Positions 1 through 8,836 of a stretch of DNA of 56,816 nt are shown one piece after another; position 1 is the first letter of the stretch; each line of letters starts with the position of its first letter. The notes below the pieces were generated by a model. It saw only the letters and a program-made list of their open reading frames with translations, made no database searches and was not told where the DNA came from. The position numbers and the translations under genes were made by a program. The DNA is from an uncultured Lachnospiraceae bacterium (GTDB lineage Bacteria > Bacillota > Clostridia > Lachnospirales > Lachnospiraceae): assembly GCA_910588405.1 (NCBI GenBank), contig CAJUPT010000017.1, forward strand, positions 1-56,816, written 5' to 3'.

Positions 1-80
1 ACCGACATATAAGAACTTCTAAAGAGATAATCTAAATTCACCATAAATTTTATAAAAATATTTATGGAGGGTAATTGTCT

Positions 81-275
81 ATGAAAGAGATTCCTATCTG
101 GGAAAAAGGCAATTTGAGTTTGGAAGAAGCCGCCGCTTATTCGGGAATTGGCATCAATAAGCTGCGTGATCTTTCCAGTCATGAAAACTGCCGTTTTGTC
201 CTATGGGTAGGCAATAAACGGTTAATTAAACGCCGCCTGTTCGATCAGTATATTGAGCAGGCGTATTCTATCTAA
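81..275 (+). CDS. xis: Tn916-type excisionase (Xis)
   Basis: Small basic DNA-binding protein of about 64 residues that would bend element ends and steer a tyrosine integrase towards excision. The sequence shows an early helix-turn-helix region (EEAAAYSGIGINKLRDLS) followed by a basic 'VGNKRLIKRRLFDQYIE' stretch, as in MerR-like excisionases of Tn916-type elements. I chose ATG 81 because GGAGG at 66-70 lies about 10 nt upstream; the in-frame TTG at 75 would be too close. It sits 86 bp before the integrase on the same strand, the usual xis-int order. The rest of the element lies outside the window to the left. Confidence 0.85.
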   Translation: MKEIPIWEKGNLSLEEAAAYSGIGINKLRDLSSHENCRFVLWVGNKRLIKRRLFDQYIEQAYSI

Positions 276-361
276 AATTTAGTGATGTAAAAATTGGTCT
301 TGATATGATACAATGAATGTGTCATATCAAGGCTCTTTCCATCACGGAAAGGAGTTTGAGA

Positions 362-1561
362 ATGTCCGAGAAGCGAAAAGACAATAAAGGAAGAATTTTA
401 CGGACGGGAGAGAGCCAGAGAAAAGACCTGATTTATCAATATCGGTATACGGATATCCGTGGAAAGCGGCAAACCATTTACTCCTCTGATTTGAAAGAAT
501 TACGGGAAAAGGAAAAAATAATTCAGAAGCAGCTGGATGACGGGATTGACTATACTGCCGGAAAAATGACCGTGCTTGCTCTTTTAGAGCGGTACATTAG
601 CTTGAAACAGGGCGTACGCTACAACACGAAAGTCGGATACAGTTTCGTACTGAATTTAGTCAAGAAAGAGGACTTTGGATATCGGCAGATAAGGGATATC
701 AAAGTGTCGGATGCCCAGCAGTGGATGATGAAGCTTCATGATGAGGGGAAAGGGTACAGCACAATCGCAAGTGTCAAAGGCGTTGTCCGTTCAGCGTTTC
801 AAATGGCATATAACGATGATATTATCCGCAGGAACCCTTTTGAGTTTAAATTGATTGATATTGTTCCCAATGATTCACAGAAGCGCATTGCCATGACAAA
901 GGAACAGCAGGAATGCTGGATGGGTTTTATCCGTGAAGATGAAACTTATATGAAGTATTACGATGAATTTGTCGTGTTGCTGGAAACCGGTATGCATGTC
1001 AGTGAGTTTTGTGGTTTGACAAAGGGAGATTTGGATTTTGAAAACCGAAGAATCCGGGTGGATCACCAGCTTGTCCGGGAACGTGGCGGAAAATATTATG
1101 TTGAGAAAACCAAGACAGACGGCGGTATTCGTTTTATTCCAATGACGGATGGCGTGTATCAAAGTTTGAGGAATATTCTTGCGGATCGTCGCAGGATAAA
1201 GACAGAGATGATTATAGATGGCTACAGTGGTTTTCTCTTGCTAGATAAGAATGACCATCCGAAAGTGGCGCTGCATATCGAAAATGAGATGCGATGGGCG
1301 ATGAAAAAGTATAAAAAACTTCATCCCGATCAGCCATTGCCGCATATTACTCCGCATGTATTCAGACACACGTTTTGTACCAATATGGCGAACGCAGGTA
1401 TGGATATTAAGACATTGCAGTATGCGATGGGGCATTCCGATGTGGAGGTTACACTGAATGTTTACACTCATGCCAACTATGACCGGGTAGCCGAACAGAT
1501 GACGAAAATCATTGACTTAAAGAGTTTTGAATCTCAGAAAAGAGAGAGAAAATCAGGTTGA
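362..1561 (+). CDS. int: Tn916-family tyrosine integrase, catalytic Arg replaced by His
   Basis: Site-specific tyrosine recombinase, about 399 residues from ATG 362 (AAAGGAG about 8 nt upstream). The N-terminus 'MSEKRKDNKGRILRTGESQ' is the arm-binding domain typical of Tn916 Int; a SAM-like core-binding domain covers roughly residues 80-165 and the catalytic domain follows. HVFRHTF (His/Arg), MGHSD (His) and the nucleophile Tyr in NVYTH (about residue 368) are present. Box I reads TGMHVSEFCGL, so the first catalytic Arg of the family (TGxRxSE) is His at about residue 212. That is one CGT-to-CAT transition, and it should disable or cripple strand exchange. An upstream ATG at 317 has no good ribosome site. 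Paired with xis. Confidence 0.92.
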   Translation: MSEKRKDNKGRILRTGESQRKDLIYQYRYTDIRGKRQTIYSSDLKELREKEKIIQKQLDDGIDYTAGKMTVLALLERYISLKQGVRYNTKVGYSFVLNLVKKEDFGYRQIRDIKVSDAQQWMMKLHDEGKGYSTIASVKGVVRSAFQMAYNDDIIRRNPFEFKLIDIVPNDSQKRIAMTKEQQECWMGFIREDETYMKYYDEFVVLLETGMHVSEFCGLTKGDLDFENRRIRVDHQLVRERGGKYYVEKTKTDGGIRFIPMTDGVYQSLRNILADRRRIKTEMIIDGYSGFLLLDKNDHPKVALHIENEMRWAMKKYKKLHPDQPLPHITPHVFRHTFCTNMANAGMDIKTLQYAMGHSDVEVTLNVYTHANYDRVAEQMTKIIDLKSFESQKRERKSG

Positions 1562-1711
1562 TTACTACACCAATTACTACACCATTTGCCCATAAATCTG
1601 TGTGGATTTATAAGGATTTACGTAGATTTCGGCAAAAATCCAAAAATTGAAAAAAGTGCCGAAACGCCGGAAATATCAAGGTGTAAAGGCTTATGAAAGG
1701 ATATAAAAATT
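1562..1711. other. Probable element end and integrase arm sites
   Basis: The 150 bp between int and the next chromosomal gene. Two direct copies of ATTACTACACC lie at about 1560-1584, immediately after the int stop, which is where Tn916-type elements carry Int arm-binding repeats. A short inverted repeat TTTCGGCA/TGCCGAAA lies at 1627-1634 and 1657-1664. The attachment core cannot be defined without an empty-site sequence; the element end is inferred to lie between here and 1712. Confidence 0.4.
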
Positions 1712-2179
1712 ATGATCAAAGTATTATTCGTCTGCCTGGGCAATATCTGCCGTTCTCCCATGGCGGAGTTTGTGTTTCAGGATATGGTGGAAAAGAGGGG
1801 GCTGGCCGACCGGTTTTACATCGCTTCTGCCGGAACCAGCGATGAGGAGCGTGGGAATCCGGTGCACAGGGGTACCAGGGAAAAGCTGCAACGGGAGGGG
1901 ATTCCCCTTGGAAATCATCGGGCGACGCAGATGAGGCGCAGCGATTACGAAAAATATGACTATCTGATCGGCATGGAGGAACGGAACCTGTCCGGGATGT
2001 GCAGAATCGCCGGAGGAGATCCGGAAGGGAAAATACGCCGTCTGCTGGATTTTTCGGATCGTCCGAGAGATATTGCGGACCCGTGGTATACGGGGAATTT
2101 TGATCTGACCTATGAAGATATACGTGAGGGATGCCAGCGTCTGCTGGAGTATATCATAAAGGCGCAGAGACTTTTCTGA
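1712..2179 (+). CDS. Low-molecular-weight protein-tyrosine phosphatase
   Basis: Cytoplasmic phosphatase of 155 residues, the normal length of the LMW-PTP family. The N-terminal P-loop CLGNICRS (residues 8-15) carries the nucleophilic Cys8 and phosphate-binding Arg14, and the C-terminal DPWYTG motif supplies the general-acid Asp. Members dephosphorylate tyrosine (sometimes arginine) residues, often on envelope or capsule regulators, but no substrate is shown here. It starts 150 bp past the mobile element and is followed after 31 bp by the large membrane protein, so the two may be cotranscribed. Confidence 0.93.
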   Translation: MIKVLFVCLGNICRSPMAEFVFQDMVEKRGLADRFYIASAGTSDEERGNPVHRGTREKLQREGIPLGNHRATQMRRSDYEKYDYLIGMEERNLSGMCRIAGGDPEGKIRRLLDFSDRPRDIADPWYTGNFDLTYEDIREGCQRLLEYIIKAQRLF

Positions 2180-2210
2180 CGGAACAGAGAAATAAAACGA
2201 AGGGGAATCT

Positions 2211-4856
2211 ATGGAAGAAAATAATAGCAGGCAGAACGAAGAAAGCCGGGAAGAATTGCTGGAAGAACTGCAAAAGCTGCGCAGTGAGGTAAAATGGCTA
2301 AACGATAAGATGGCCCATATGGAAGGGGTTATTCATGGAGAGCTGCCAGGTGAATCTGCTCAGGACGGAAAACCCGACAGTGAACCCTCTGAACGGCCGG
2401 CTCATGGACAGTCTCCCTCCGGACAGTATTCCCACGATCAGTCTTTGTATAGACAGTCCCATTATGAGCAGCGTTCCCATGCGCAGTCTCCGGGACAGCC
2501 GCAGTCCTCCCGCAGGCGTGCTTCCGTTATTCCCGAAATGCGCAGGCAGCGCAGGGAAAATCGCGCCAACAGGGGATTTTATCAGGTGGGCGAGATGGAT
2601 GTGGGGAAATATGGGACAGCGTTTCTGGCGGCCGTCTGTATTCTGGCAGGGTGCGGGCTTTTAATGGTATCGGCCTGGGCGCTGGCGGATGAGCTGGTGC
2701 AGGCGTTTTTGATGTTTGGCCTTGGGATCGGCATGGCAGGATGCGGCTGGCTGCTGCATCAGAGCGGCAGAAGCTCGGCGATTCCCACCACATTGGCGGC
2801 CTGTGGCCTGGGGGTTCTGTATATGGACTGCGTCGCCCTTCATTTCCTTTGGCATCTGGTGTCCATAGAGTGGGTATTGCCCTGTATACTGGTCTGGGCC
2901 CTTCTTTCATTTTACATGGCCGCTTCCGGCGGAACGGTGCTGTTTTATTATGTGGTCAACCTGGGCAATCTGGCTACGGCGATACTGGTCTCATCTCAGG
3001 GCGAAGGGATACCGGAGAGGTGGGCGGGGCTGCTGTTTACTGTGGCGGTCTACGGCTTTACGCTGTTTCAGATCTTCCGTATAGGGGTTGTGAAAACCGA
3101 TGGAAACGACGGAAAGACAGGCGGCGATGGGCTGCTTGATACCGGTATGATGATGGGTGTCTGTGAGGATGCGGTTGGCAGAACACAAGCGTTCGGTGCT
3201 TTATGGAGAACCGGAGGAAAAGCGGAAGCCGGAGAAACAGCAGGCACCAGCAAAACAGTGAGAACCAGTCAGACAGTGGGATATGGCAGAATAGAAAAAG
3301 CACAGGCTTTGCGGACTTCCGATCAGCCTGCGAATCGAAAACTGCGTTGGCTGAAAAACTTTACGGCTGTCAATGTTCTGGCAGCTTACACCATCCTGTT
3401 TGCCGGGGAGGACAGTGCGGCGCTGCGGCTTTTCGCACTGGTGCTGGGCGGAATTGTGCTGATTTTCTGGTGTGATCTGTATCAGGGAGGCGTTAAAGAG
3501 GAGGCTGCGGGAGTTTTCCTGATGGAGTGCCAGATGGCAGTGTTTTGTACAAGGCTGATGGAGCTGCTGGGGAAATGGGAAGGGGCGGTTACAGGGGGTA
3601 TCGTTCTGCTGCTGTTGCTGGCTCCTTTGCTCAGGGCGAGAAACCGGAATGTGACGTCCGCCTGGATTTTGTATCCCATGCTCTGGGTGGGAATCGCACT
3701 TTCCGATCTTTTGACCGGGAGTATCTATCCCGTGCCGTACCTGATTTTGGCGGCTTATTATTTTTATATGCTGCTGTGTCCGGCTTTTTGTAAAACCTTT
3801 GCTTTTGTTCCTGCCTACATAGGGATGTATCTTTTGCTGATTGGGGAAATCAGCCATCCCGAGGCGGATATTACGTTTGCGCTGATGATGATTTTCGCCT
3901 TGGGACTGCCGGTTAAATATCTGGTGAAGATGATGGGCGGGTTATCCCCAGGCGGATATCCTATGAACGGACAGCCTGTGAACGGCCAACCTGTGAGTGG
4001 ACAGCCTATGAACGGCCAACCTGTGAGTAGACAACCTGTAAACGAACAGCCTAGGTTTGGCGCAGACACGGCCATCCTTACATTCCGTCAGGTGAGCCGC
4101 TATGGTGTGGCCATGCTTGCCGCTTTTGTGGTATGTGTAACCTATTGCGCTGACTTTGAACCGCCCTTTGTTCTGATGGTGGAGGCGGCGATGCTGGCAG
4201 TGTTTGTCGGGCTGACCTTATGGATGGAAAGTCGGGACTACAGGTTTTTTCCGGTTTTGTGTGTGGGGATGAGCCTTTTATGGGTAATGTCCTGGAGAAC
4301 GCTGGAATGGTGCAAGGGGGACGGGATTGGCCTGGAGCTGGCAGCAGGCGTTTTATACCTGCTTGCCGGCTCGCTGGCGGCCTGGTGCGGCATCCGCTAT
4401 AAGGGACGCCACAGGCCGGATCATCCGGCACTGCTGCTTCCGCACTGTCCGCCGGGGGTCTCTGCCGAATTTATGCTGCGGAGGCTGAACCGGTATGGCC
4501 AGGTATTTTGTCCGGTTTCCCTGGCTATGTTTTCCCTCAGTCTGTACAAACTGGTTCTGGTATTTCGGATTCCATATGCAATTTTTGTCAGCTTGATTCT
4601 GCTGATGGCAGCAGTGGGAATCCTTATGCTGGGATTTCTATTGTCCGGCAGACAGATCAGAGCGTATGCGCTGTTTCTTATGTTTGTCTGCGTGGTGAAA
4701 ATGGTAACGGCGGATCTGGCCGGTACAGGATGGGTTTATCGGGCTGCGGCGCTGGCCGGGGGCGGTGTGCTGTGTATGGTCGTCAGTTTTATTTATTCCC
4801 ATATGGAGCGTAGAGAAAAAGGCCGGCAGAATAATGAACAGCCCGGAGAGCAATAA
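2211..4856 (+). CDS. Large multi-pass membrane protein, DUF2339-like
   Basis: 881 residues. Residues 1-50 form a charged coiled coil (EELLEELQKLRSEVKWLNDK), residues 60-105 are a Gln/Ser/His-rich linker with QSxxxQ repeats, and from about residue 130 to the end there are many hydrophobic helices. This order (coiled coil, low-complexity linker, about 20 membrane helices) matches DUF2339 proteins, whose function is unknown. A second low-complexity insert lies at about residues 580-615, a run of xNGQP-type units encoded by tandem repeats at 3955-4050. It ends 9 bp before a strong terminator. Family assignment is from overall architecture, not from a signature residue. Confidence 0.7.
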   Translation: MEENNSRQNEESREELLEELQKLRSEVKWLNDKMAHMEGVIHGELPGESAQDGKPDSEPSERPAHGQSPSGQYSHDQSLYRQSHYEQRSHAQSPGQPQSSRRRASVIPEMRRQRRENRANRGFYQVGEMDVGKYGTAFLAAVCILAGCGLLMVSAWALADELVQAFLMFGLGIGMAGCGWLLHQSGRSSAIPTTLAACGLGVLYMDCVALHFLWHLVSIEWVLPCILVWALLSFYMAASGGTVLFYYVVNLGNLATAILVSSQGEGIPERWAGLLFTVAVYGFTLFQIFRIGVVKTDGNDGKTGGDGLLDTGMMMGVCEDAVGRTQAFGALWRTGGKAEAGETAGTSKTVRTSQTVGYGRIEKAQALRTSDQPANRKLRWLKNFTAVNVLAAYTILFAGEDSAALRLFALVLGGIVLIFWCDLYQGGVKEEAAGVFLMECQMAVFCTRLMELLGKWEGAVTGGIVLLLLLAPLLRARNRNVTSAWILYPMLWVGIALSDLLTGSIYPVPYLILAAYYFYMLLCPAFCKTFAFVPAYIGMYLLLIGEISHPEADITFALMMIFALGLPVKYLVKMMGGLSPGGYPMNGQPVNGQPVSGQPMNGQPVSRQPVNEQPRFGADTAILTFRQVSRYGVAMLAAFVVCVTYCADFEPPFVLMVEAAMLAVFVGLTLWMESRDYRFFPVLCVGMSLLWVMSWRTLEWCKGDGIGLELAAGVLYLLAGSLAAWCGIRYKGRHRPDHPALLLPHCPPGVSAEFMLRRLNRYGQVFCPVSLAMFSLSLYKLVLVFRIPYAIFVSLILLMAAVGILMLGFLLSGRQIRAYALFLMFVCVVKMVTADLAGTGWVYRAAALAGGGVLCMVVSFIYSHMERREKGRQNNEQPGEQ

Positions 4857-4865
4857 TCAAAAAAG

Positions 4866-4908
4866 AAATGCCCTGAACAGGGATCATGATACCCTGTTCG
4901 GGGCATTT
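4866..4908. terminator. Bidirectional rho-independent terminator
   Basis: A 17-bp stem, AAATGCCCTGAACAGGG paired with CCCTGTTCGGGGCATTT across a 9-nt loop, with A residues before and T residues after. It lies between two convergent genes, the DUF2339-like protein and the binding lipoprotein, and can serve both. Confidence 0.9.
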
Positions 4909-4937
4909 TCGCTCAGGCGGCAGATCGGGTCGATCTG

Positions 4938-6161
4938 TCAGTTTCTCCGGGCCTGAATGCTTTCAATATCGTAAGCTTCGGTCAGCGTTCTGAAATCAGC
5001 AAAGGTGGCTGACGCCGTATATAGCTTCATCACGCTCATCAGGTCGTCGCCAGAGTATGCGTTGAGATAATCGCTGACTGCGTACGCATACATCTGTTCA
5101 TAGCTTTTGGCGTTGTCAGCCGTCCAGAAGCCCTGGGTAAGCTGGAAAGCCTCGCCATCTTTTTTATAATTGACAGCGTTTCCGTGGATGGCGTCGTACA
5201 TGGCGGCGAAGGAAGGGCCGACCAGGGAGGAATATTTGCCGGTGACATAGCGCAGGTAGCCGTCCTGCACGGCGTTAAAGTTCACTTCGGAGAAACAGTC
5301 GATCACGCCCATGGTCAGGCCGGCATGCTGCTGCTTCCGGGCGGCCTTGATATCGTCATAGAGCTCGGACAGACCCATAACGCTCAGAATAAAGGAATAA
5401 TCCGCGTCCGTGATCTGTTCCTTCGCGGCCGTCATTACCTCCGGGCGGCTGACATAGCCGGGGAATAATGTGACAGTCATATTCTGGCCGGACAGTACTA
5501 CAGGCTTGTCAGACAGCGCCAGCCGGGTCACGGACTGTCCGCAGTCAAGGCCGTATTGTTCTTTCAGACAGGTGAGAATCGCTTCCGTACGGTACTGGTG
5601 CATGACATTTCCCAGGCTGCCCCCTCCGGTGAAAATCAGGTAGCTTGCATTTTTTTCGGTATCCTGTTTTGCGAAAAAAGTTGCCATATCCGAGCCGGCC
5701 TGACGCTCGATTGTTTCGCTGGGCCCGATGACACCCAGGAAATGGGGACTGTTTTTCATCGCTTCAAAAGCCTCGTCAGCGATGGTGCCGGAGCCCATCA
5801 TATAATAAATCTGTTCTTCTTCACACAAAGCCACCGTATTTTCCAGATCATAAGAGATAAAGGAAATAATTCCCTGCACTCCGGCTTGTGCGGCCTGTTT
5901 TACGAAAGCCTGCTCATCCTCAGCTGACCGGATGCTGTCGGAATAAAGGAAGGAGACATGAAAACAGTTGGCAAGATAGTTTTTAAAATAGTTCCGGAAG
6001 GCCAGAACCTCCGGGTCTTCCGTATTGTATACCGCCACGCCGATGACGGTTTCCTGCTGACTGTAATCATTTGTTTCATTTTTGGGGGCAGAGCAACCGG
6101 TGACAGAGAATATCATGCAAGTCAATAAAGCTGTTGCGATAAACTGAGCCATTTTTTTCAT
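4938..6161 (-). CDS. Sugar-type periplasmic-binding lipoprotein
   Basis: About 407 residues from ATG 6161, chosen because an AAGGAGG stands about 10 nt upstream; a longer frame runs to 6266 without a ribosome site. The lipoprotein signal peptide ends in the lipobox VTGC. The mature part looks like a type-1 periplasmic-binding fold: VIGVAVYNTEDPEVLAFRNY at the start of lobe 1, then 'GVQGIISFI' and 'ASYLIFTGGGSLGN'. No ABC permease or ATPase is adjacent, so it may be an orphan receptor or feed a distant transporter. The LysR gene upstream on the same strand, about 280 bp away, is a candidate regulator. Ligand unknown. Confidence 0.75.
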   Translation of the reverse strand: MKKMAQFIATALLTCMIFSVTGCSAPKNETNDYSQQETVIGVAVYNTEDPEVLAFRNYFKNYLANCFHVSFLYSDSIRSAEDEQAFVKQAAQAGVQGIISFISYDLENTVALCEEEQIYYMMGSGTIADEAFEAMKNSPHFLGVIGPSETIERQAGSDMATFFAKQDTEKNASYLIFTGGGSLGNVMHQYRTEAILTCLKEQYGLDCGQSVTRLALSDKPVVLSGQNMTVTLFPGYVSRPEVMTAAKEQITDADYSFILSVMGLSELYDDIKAARKQQHAGLTMGVIDCFSEVNFNAVQDGYLRYVTGKYSSLVGPSFAAMYDAIHGNAVNYKKDGEAFQLTQGFWTADNAKSYEQMYAYAVSDYLNAYSGDDLMSVMKLYTASATFADFRTLTEAYDIESIQARRN

Positions 6162-6443
6162 GATTATGCACCTCCTTGTGAATCTCATGTCCTTCCGAAC
6201 TTTGCGGTATCCGTTTTTTTGTCTTGAGACGACTGTTTCGGCGGATGAAATTTGTCCGTTTGTCAAAAGTTCATGTGCTTTTCATCTTTTACCATGATTA
6301 TACCAGAGGGAACAGGAAGGAGATATGCCGGGATTTGTATGGGTATGTTATGCAATTACGGAATGTCTTGCGCCTGGTTAGGAAAAGGAAGGGAACAGCC
6401 TGCTCCATTGTAGAAAAAACCTCCCGCAGCCGGGAAGGTTCTT

Positions 6444-7406
6444 TCAAAACGGATGATCTTTCTCTTGTCCGGGGAAAGGACACTGAAACATTTCGTGAAT
6501 CCATCTGAGGAAATGTTCCGCAGGCTCTGAGAGGGCTTCGCACTGACGGCGGATGTAGCCGAAAGAAACCGTATTGGCTCCTTCGATGGGAATCCCCCGC
6601 ATGGAGTCGGTGGGGGACTGGGTAAGGGCGGGCATCATCGGCACGTACAGATCGGTGCTGATATGGCAGACATCCGTTTTGTTCAGTAGCTGCATGGTGA
6701 GATGGTCGCTGTTTGTGACCAGAGCGTTTTTCTGGTTCTGCCGGTAAGCGAGGCCGGGCAGAAGGCTCTGCATACAGTTGTCCAGGGAATAGACAGACTC
6801 GTCGTTTTTCACAAAATGAAGCTGAGTCATCGTTTCTAAAGGGATGGTCTGCGCATGGAACAGGGGCGACCGGCGGCCTGCGTATAACAAAAGCTTCGTT
6901 TCCTGAAGCTGAGTGAAGGTCAGGTTCCGTCTCTCCAGATGATAGGAAAAGGAAACCAGGTACTGGCCGGGCATCAGAAGAAAGCCGATATCGGAGTAAT
7001 GGGTTTCCACTCTGGCTACGGTTTCTTCCGCGCTGCCCTCCTGGAATTTATACCGGACGGTATGGTCGGCCATATTGTTGTAATATTCGGCAAATAAGGC
7101 GGCCAGTATGCGGCTGGGTGTTGAGAAAATGGAAAAATGCCTGGCGGCGTTTCCCTGGGACATCACCTGAAGGTATTCTGCGTTTTCCAGAATCTGCCGG
7201 GCGTACCGATAGACACGCTCTCCCTCCGGCGTGGGCCGGATGCCTCTGGCGGTACGTTCAAACAGCGACACCCCCAGCTGGCTTTCCAGGGATTTGATGG
7301 TTCTGCTTACATTGGGCTGGGTGGTATACAGAAGCTCGGCCGCCTTGCTGAAATTTCCGGTTTCCACGCAGGCACGAAAATATTGGAGCTGTTTCATCTC
7401 GATCAT
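6444..7406 (-). CDS. LysR-family transcriptional regulator
   Basis: About 320 residues, usual LysR length. The N-terminal winged helix-turn-helix is clear: MKQLQYFRACVETGNFSKAA, then TQPNVSRTIKSLESQLGVSLFER. The remainder is a LysR substrate-binding domain. The start could be 7433, 7406 or 7397; 7406 has AAGGGA about 10 nt upstream and is preferred. It precedes the binding-lipoprotein gene on the same strand, which suggests but does not show a regulatory link. Effector unknown. Confidence 0.9.
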   Translation of the reverse strand: MIEMKQLQYFRACVETGNFSKAAELLYTTQPNVSRTIKSLESQLGVSLFERTARGIRPTPEGERVYRYARQILENAEYLQVMSQGNAARHFSIFSTPSRILAALFAEYYNNMADHTVRYKFQEGSAEETVARVETHYSDIGFLLMPGQYLVSFSYHLERRNLTFTQLQETKLLLYAGRRSPLFHAQTIPLETMTQLHFVKNDESVYSLDNCMQSLLPGLAYRQNQKNALVTNSDHLTMQLLNKTDVCHISTDLYVPMMPALTQSPTDSMRGIPIEGANTVSFGYIRRQCEALSEPAEHFLRWIHEMFQCPFPGQEKDHPF

Positions 7407-7560
7407 ATTTTTCTTATCCCTTATTGGTATCATCTGTGAGTTCTTCTGATTCCATTATACTCAGGTCTGGCTGTTAATCAACAGGAAATGAGCGAAAGGT
7501 AGTGAAAACTAACTAGATAAATTACAAACAATGAATGATTTTTTGCTGCATCTCTTTTTA

Positions 7561-7613
7561 GATGTACGCTCAGAATCTCTCAAAATCGGGTATTGCGAGA
7601 TTTTGGGCGTGTA
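7561..7613. repeat. Short hairpin repeat, family B copy 1
   Basis: Sequence beginning GATGTACGCTCAGAATCTCT and containing AAATCGGGTATTGCGAGATT. It resembles copies at 17641-17680 and 54592-54648 (shared GTAC..CAGAAT and AATC-GG-(A)-TGCGAGA blocks). It lies in the intergenic space downstream of the CwlD-like amidase. Confidence 0.45.
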
Positions 7614-7655
7614 TTTAGCGGTACGGGAGATCATAAAAAAACATTGGCCGCCATA

Positions 7656-8357
7656 CTAATCCATCTCATTCAGATACTGCATAATCCCCATATAAATTGT
7701 CCAGGCTACCTGGTCCTGGTAATCCTGGCCGGTCAGCCGCTCCGCTTCTTCCCAGTTGGAGAGAAAGCCGCATTCCACGATGACGATGGGGCAGCTGGTA
7801 TGTAATAAGAGATAATAGCTGTCGTTGGGCTTGATGACGCGCCGGTTTTCCTCTCCGAGAACAAAGTCGAACCGCTTCTGCACCAGCTCTGCCAGCCGCT
7901 GCCCCTTAAGAGAGCTTTTATAATAAAATACCTGGGCGCCCTTCACGCTTTCTTCGTGGTAGCTGTTCTGATGAATGCTGACTACCAGGTCGGCGCCGGA
8001 CTGGTCGATAATCTCGCAGCGTTTGCGCATGTCGGCCTGTTTTTTGTTGCCGTCGCTGCTGGCGTAGAGTCCGTCGTCGCCCTCCCGGGTGAGGATGACG
8101 GTTACGCCGTCATTTTCCAGGTAGTACTGCAGTTTTTTGACGATTGCCAGGTTGATGTCTTTTTCCAGCGCTTTATTAATGCCGATTTTCCCAGGGTCAT
8201 GGCCGCCGTGTCCCGCGTCCACCACAACCACGGGTCCTGTCTTGTTCTCGGGCGTGCCGACGGTCGGCCGGCTCTGGGTCATGTAGTGAGACACTGCCGT
8301 TACCAGCAGCAGCATGCAGATTCCCATTAAAAATTCTGTTCCGGTTTTGTTTTTCAT
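7656..8357 (-). CDS. cwlD: N-acetylmuramoyl-L-alanine amidase, CwlD-like
   Basis: Amidase_3 family peptidoglycan hydrolase, 233 residues, with one N-terminal membrane-anchor/signal segment (FLMGICMLLLVTAVSHY). Zinc ligands are in VVDAGHGGHDPG, the EKDINL Glu and VSIHQNSY; the catalytic Glu is in IVIVECGFLSN. In spore formers CwlD acts outside the membrane and, with a PdaA-type deacetylase, makes muramic delta-lactam in spore cortex. A PdaA-like deacetylase is encoded at 40220-41281, so the pair is consistent with a sporulating Clostridium. Size and single anchor fit CwlD better than larger autolysins. Confidence 0.85.
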   Translation of the reverse strand: MKNKTGTEFLMGICMLLLVTAVSHYMTQSRPTVGTPENKTGPVVVVDAGHGGHDPGKIGINKALEKDINLAIVKKLQYYLENDGVTVILTREGDDGLYASSDGNKKQADMRKRCEIIDQSGADLVVSIHQNSYHEESVKGAQVFYYKSSLKGQRLAELVQKRFDFVLGEENRRVIKPNDSYYLLLHTSCPIVIVECGFLSNWEEAERLTGQDYQDQVAWTIYMGIMQYLNEMD

Positions 8358-8639
8358 GATATCCCTCGCCAGGCGGCAGTTTTGTGAGCCTGCCGCTCCA
8401 TGAACGTTTTGCGGCTGTAAAGGCAGCCGTTTGATCGTCCGTTACGGAAGCTGATTTCTTTTCAATATATGTGACGGCGGCAGAAATAATAAATGAAATT
8501 CAGGTTCACGGTCAACTTTCTTTTCCGACTTTTTTTCTCGGTTCAGGATGGCATTGACTAAATTCGGCGGTTTGTCTATAATAAACCACATATTGCCGCC
8601 GGTGTGCTGATAAGTCAGGCAGAGAGGTTTTGGAAGTAT

Positions 8640-8806
8640 ATGAAGGTATGAATGTACTCCTGGAATCTGGCAGCGCCTGTTTTTGCGTCTGATTTTCCAC
8701 CGGCAGCACACAAATTTATTCAATGTACGTTCCATGTACGCCTCATAAATTTGTACGCACCTGACAAAAAATCATCTTTGAAAATCAGGCACTGCGAGAC
8801 GCCGAA
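8640..8806. repeat. Mosaic of hairpin repeats upstream of the exporter gene
   Basis: The stretch 8358-8836 has no convincing gene. It holds two family-B repeat pieces: GAATCTGGCAGCGCCTG at about 8653-8669, which matches the minus strand of 54558-54577, and AAAATCAGGCACTGCGAGAC at about 8779-8798, which matches 54613-54632. Between them lies a long hairpin with 10-bp arms ACAAATTTAT (8710-8719) and ATAAATTTGT (8745-8754). No riboswitch signature was recognised, although metal exporters sometimes carry one. Confidence 0.5.
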
Positions 8807-8836
8807 ATATATATGAGGGAAAGAGGGAAAACAGCG

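Noticed and set aside
317..361. Longer integrase start at 317
   Set aside because: No ribosome site there, and the Tn916 Int N-terminus (MSEKR..) starts at 362 with a good site.
2298..4850. Many open frames antisense to or overlapping the DUF2339-like gene
   Set aside because: All are shadows of a GC-biased long gene, without ribosome sites or protein-like motifs.
8442..8735. Minus-strand frame of 97 codons upstream of the exporter
   Set aside because: Overlaps palindromic repeats, has no recognisable protein and no ribosome site.
8358..8836. Metal-sensing riboswitch upstream of the putative exporter
   Set aside because: Hairpins are present, but none matches the yybP-ykoY or czcD/NiCo motif by eye; they belong to the repeat family.
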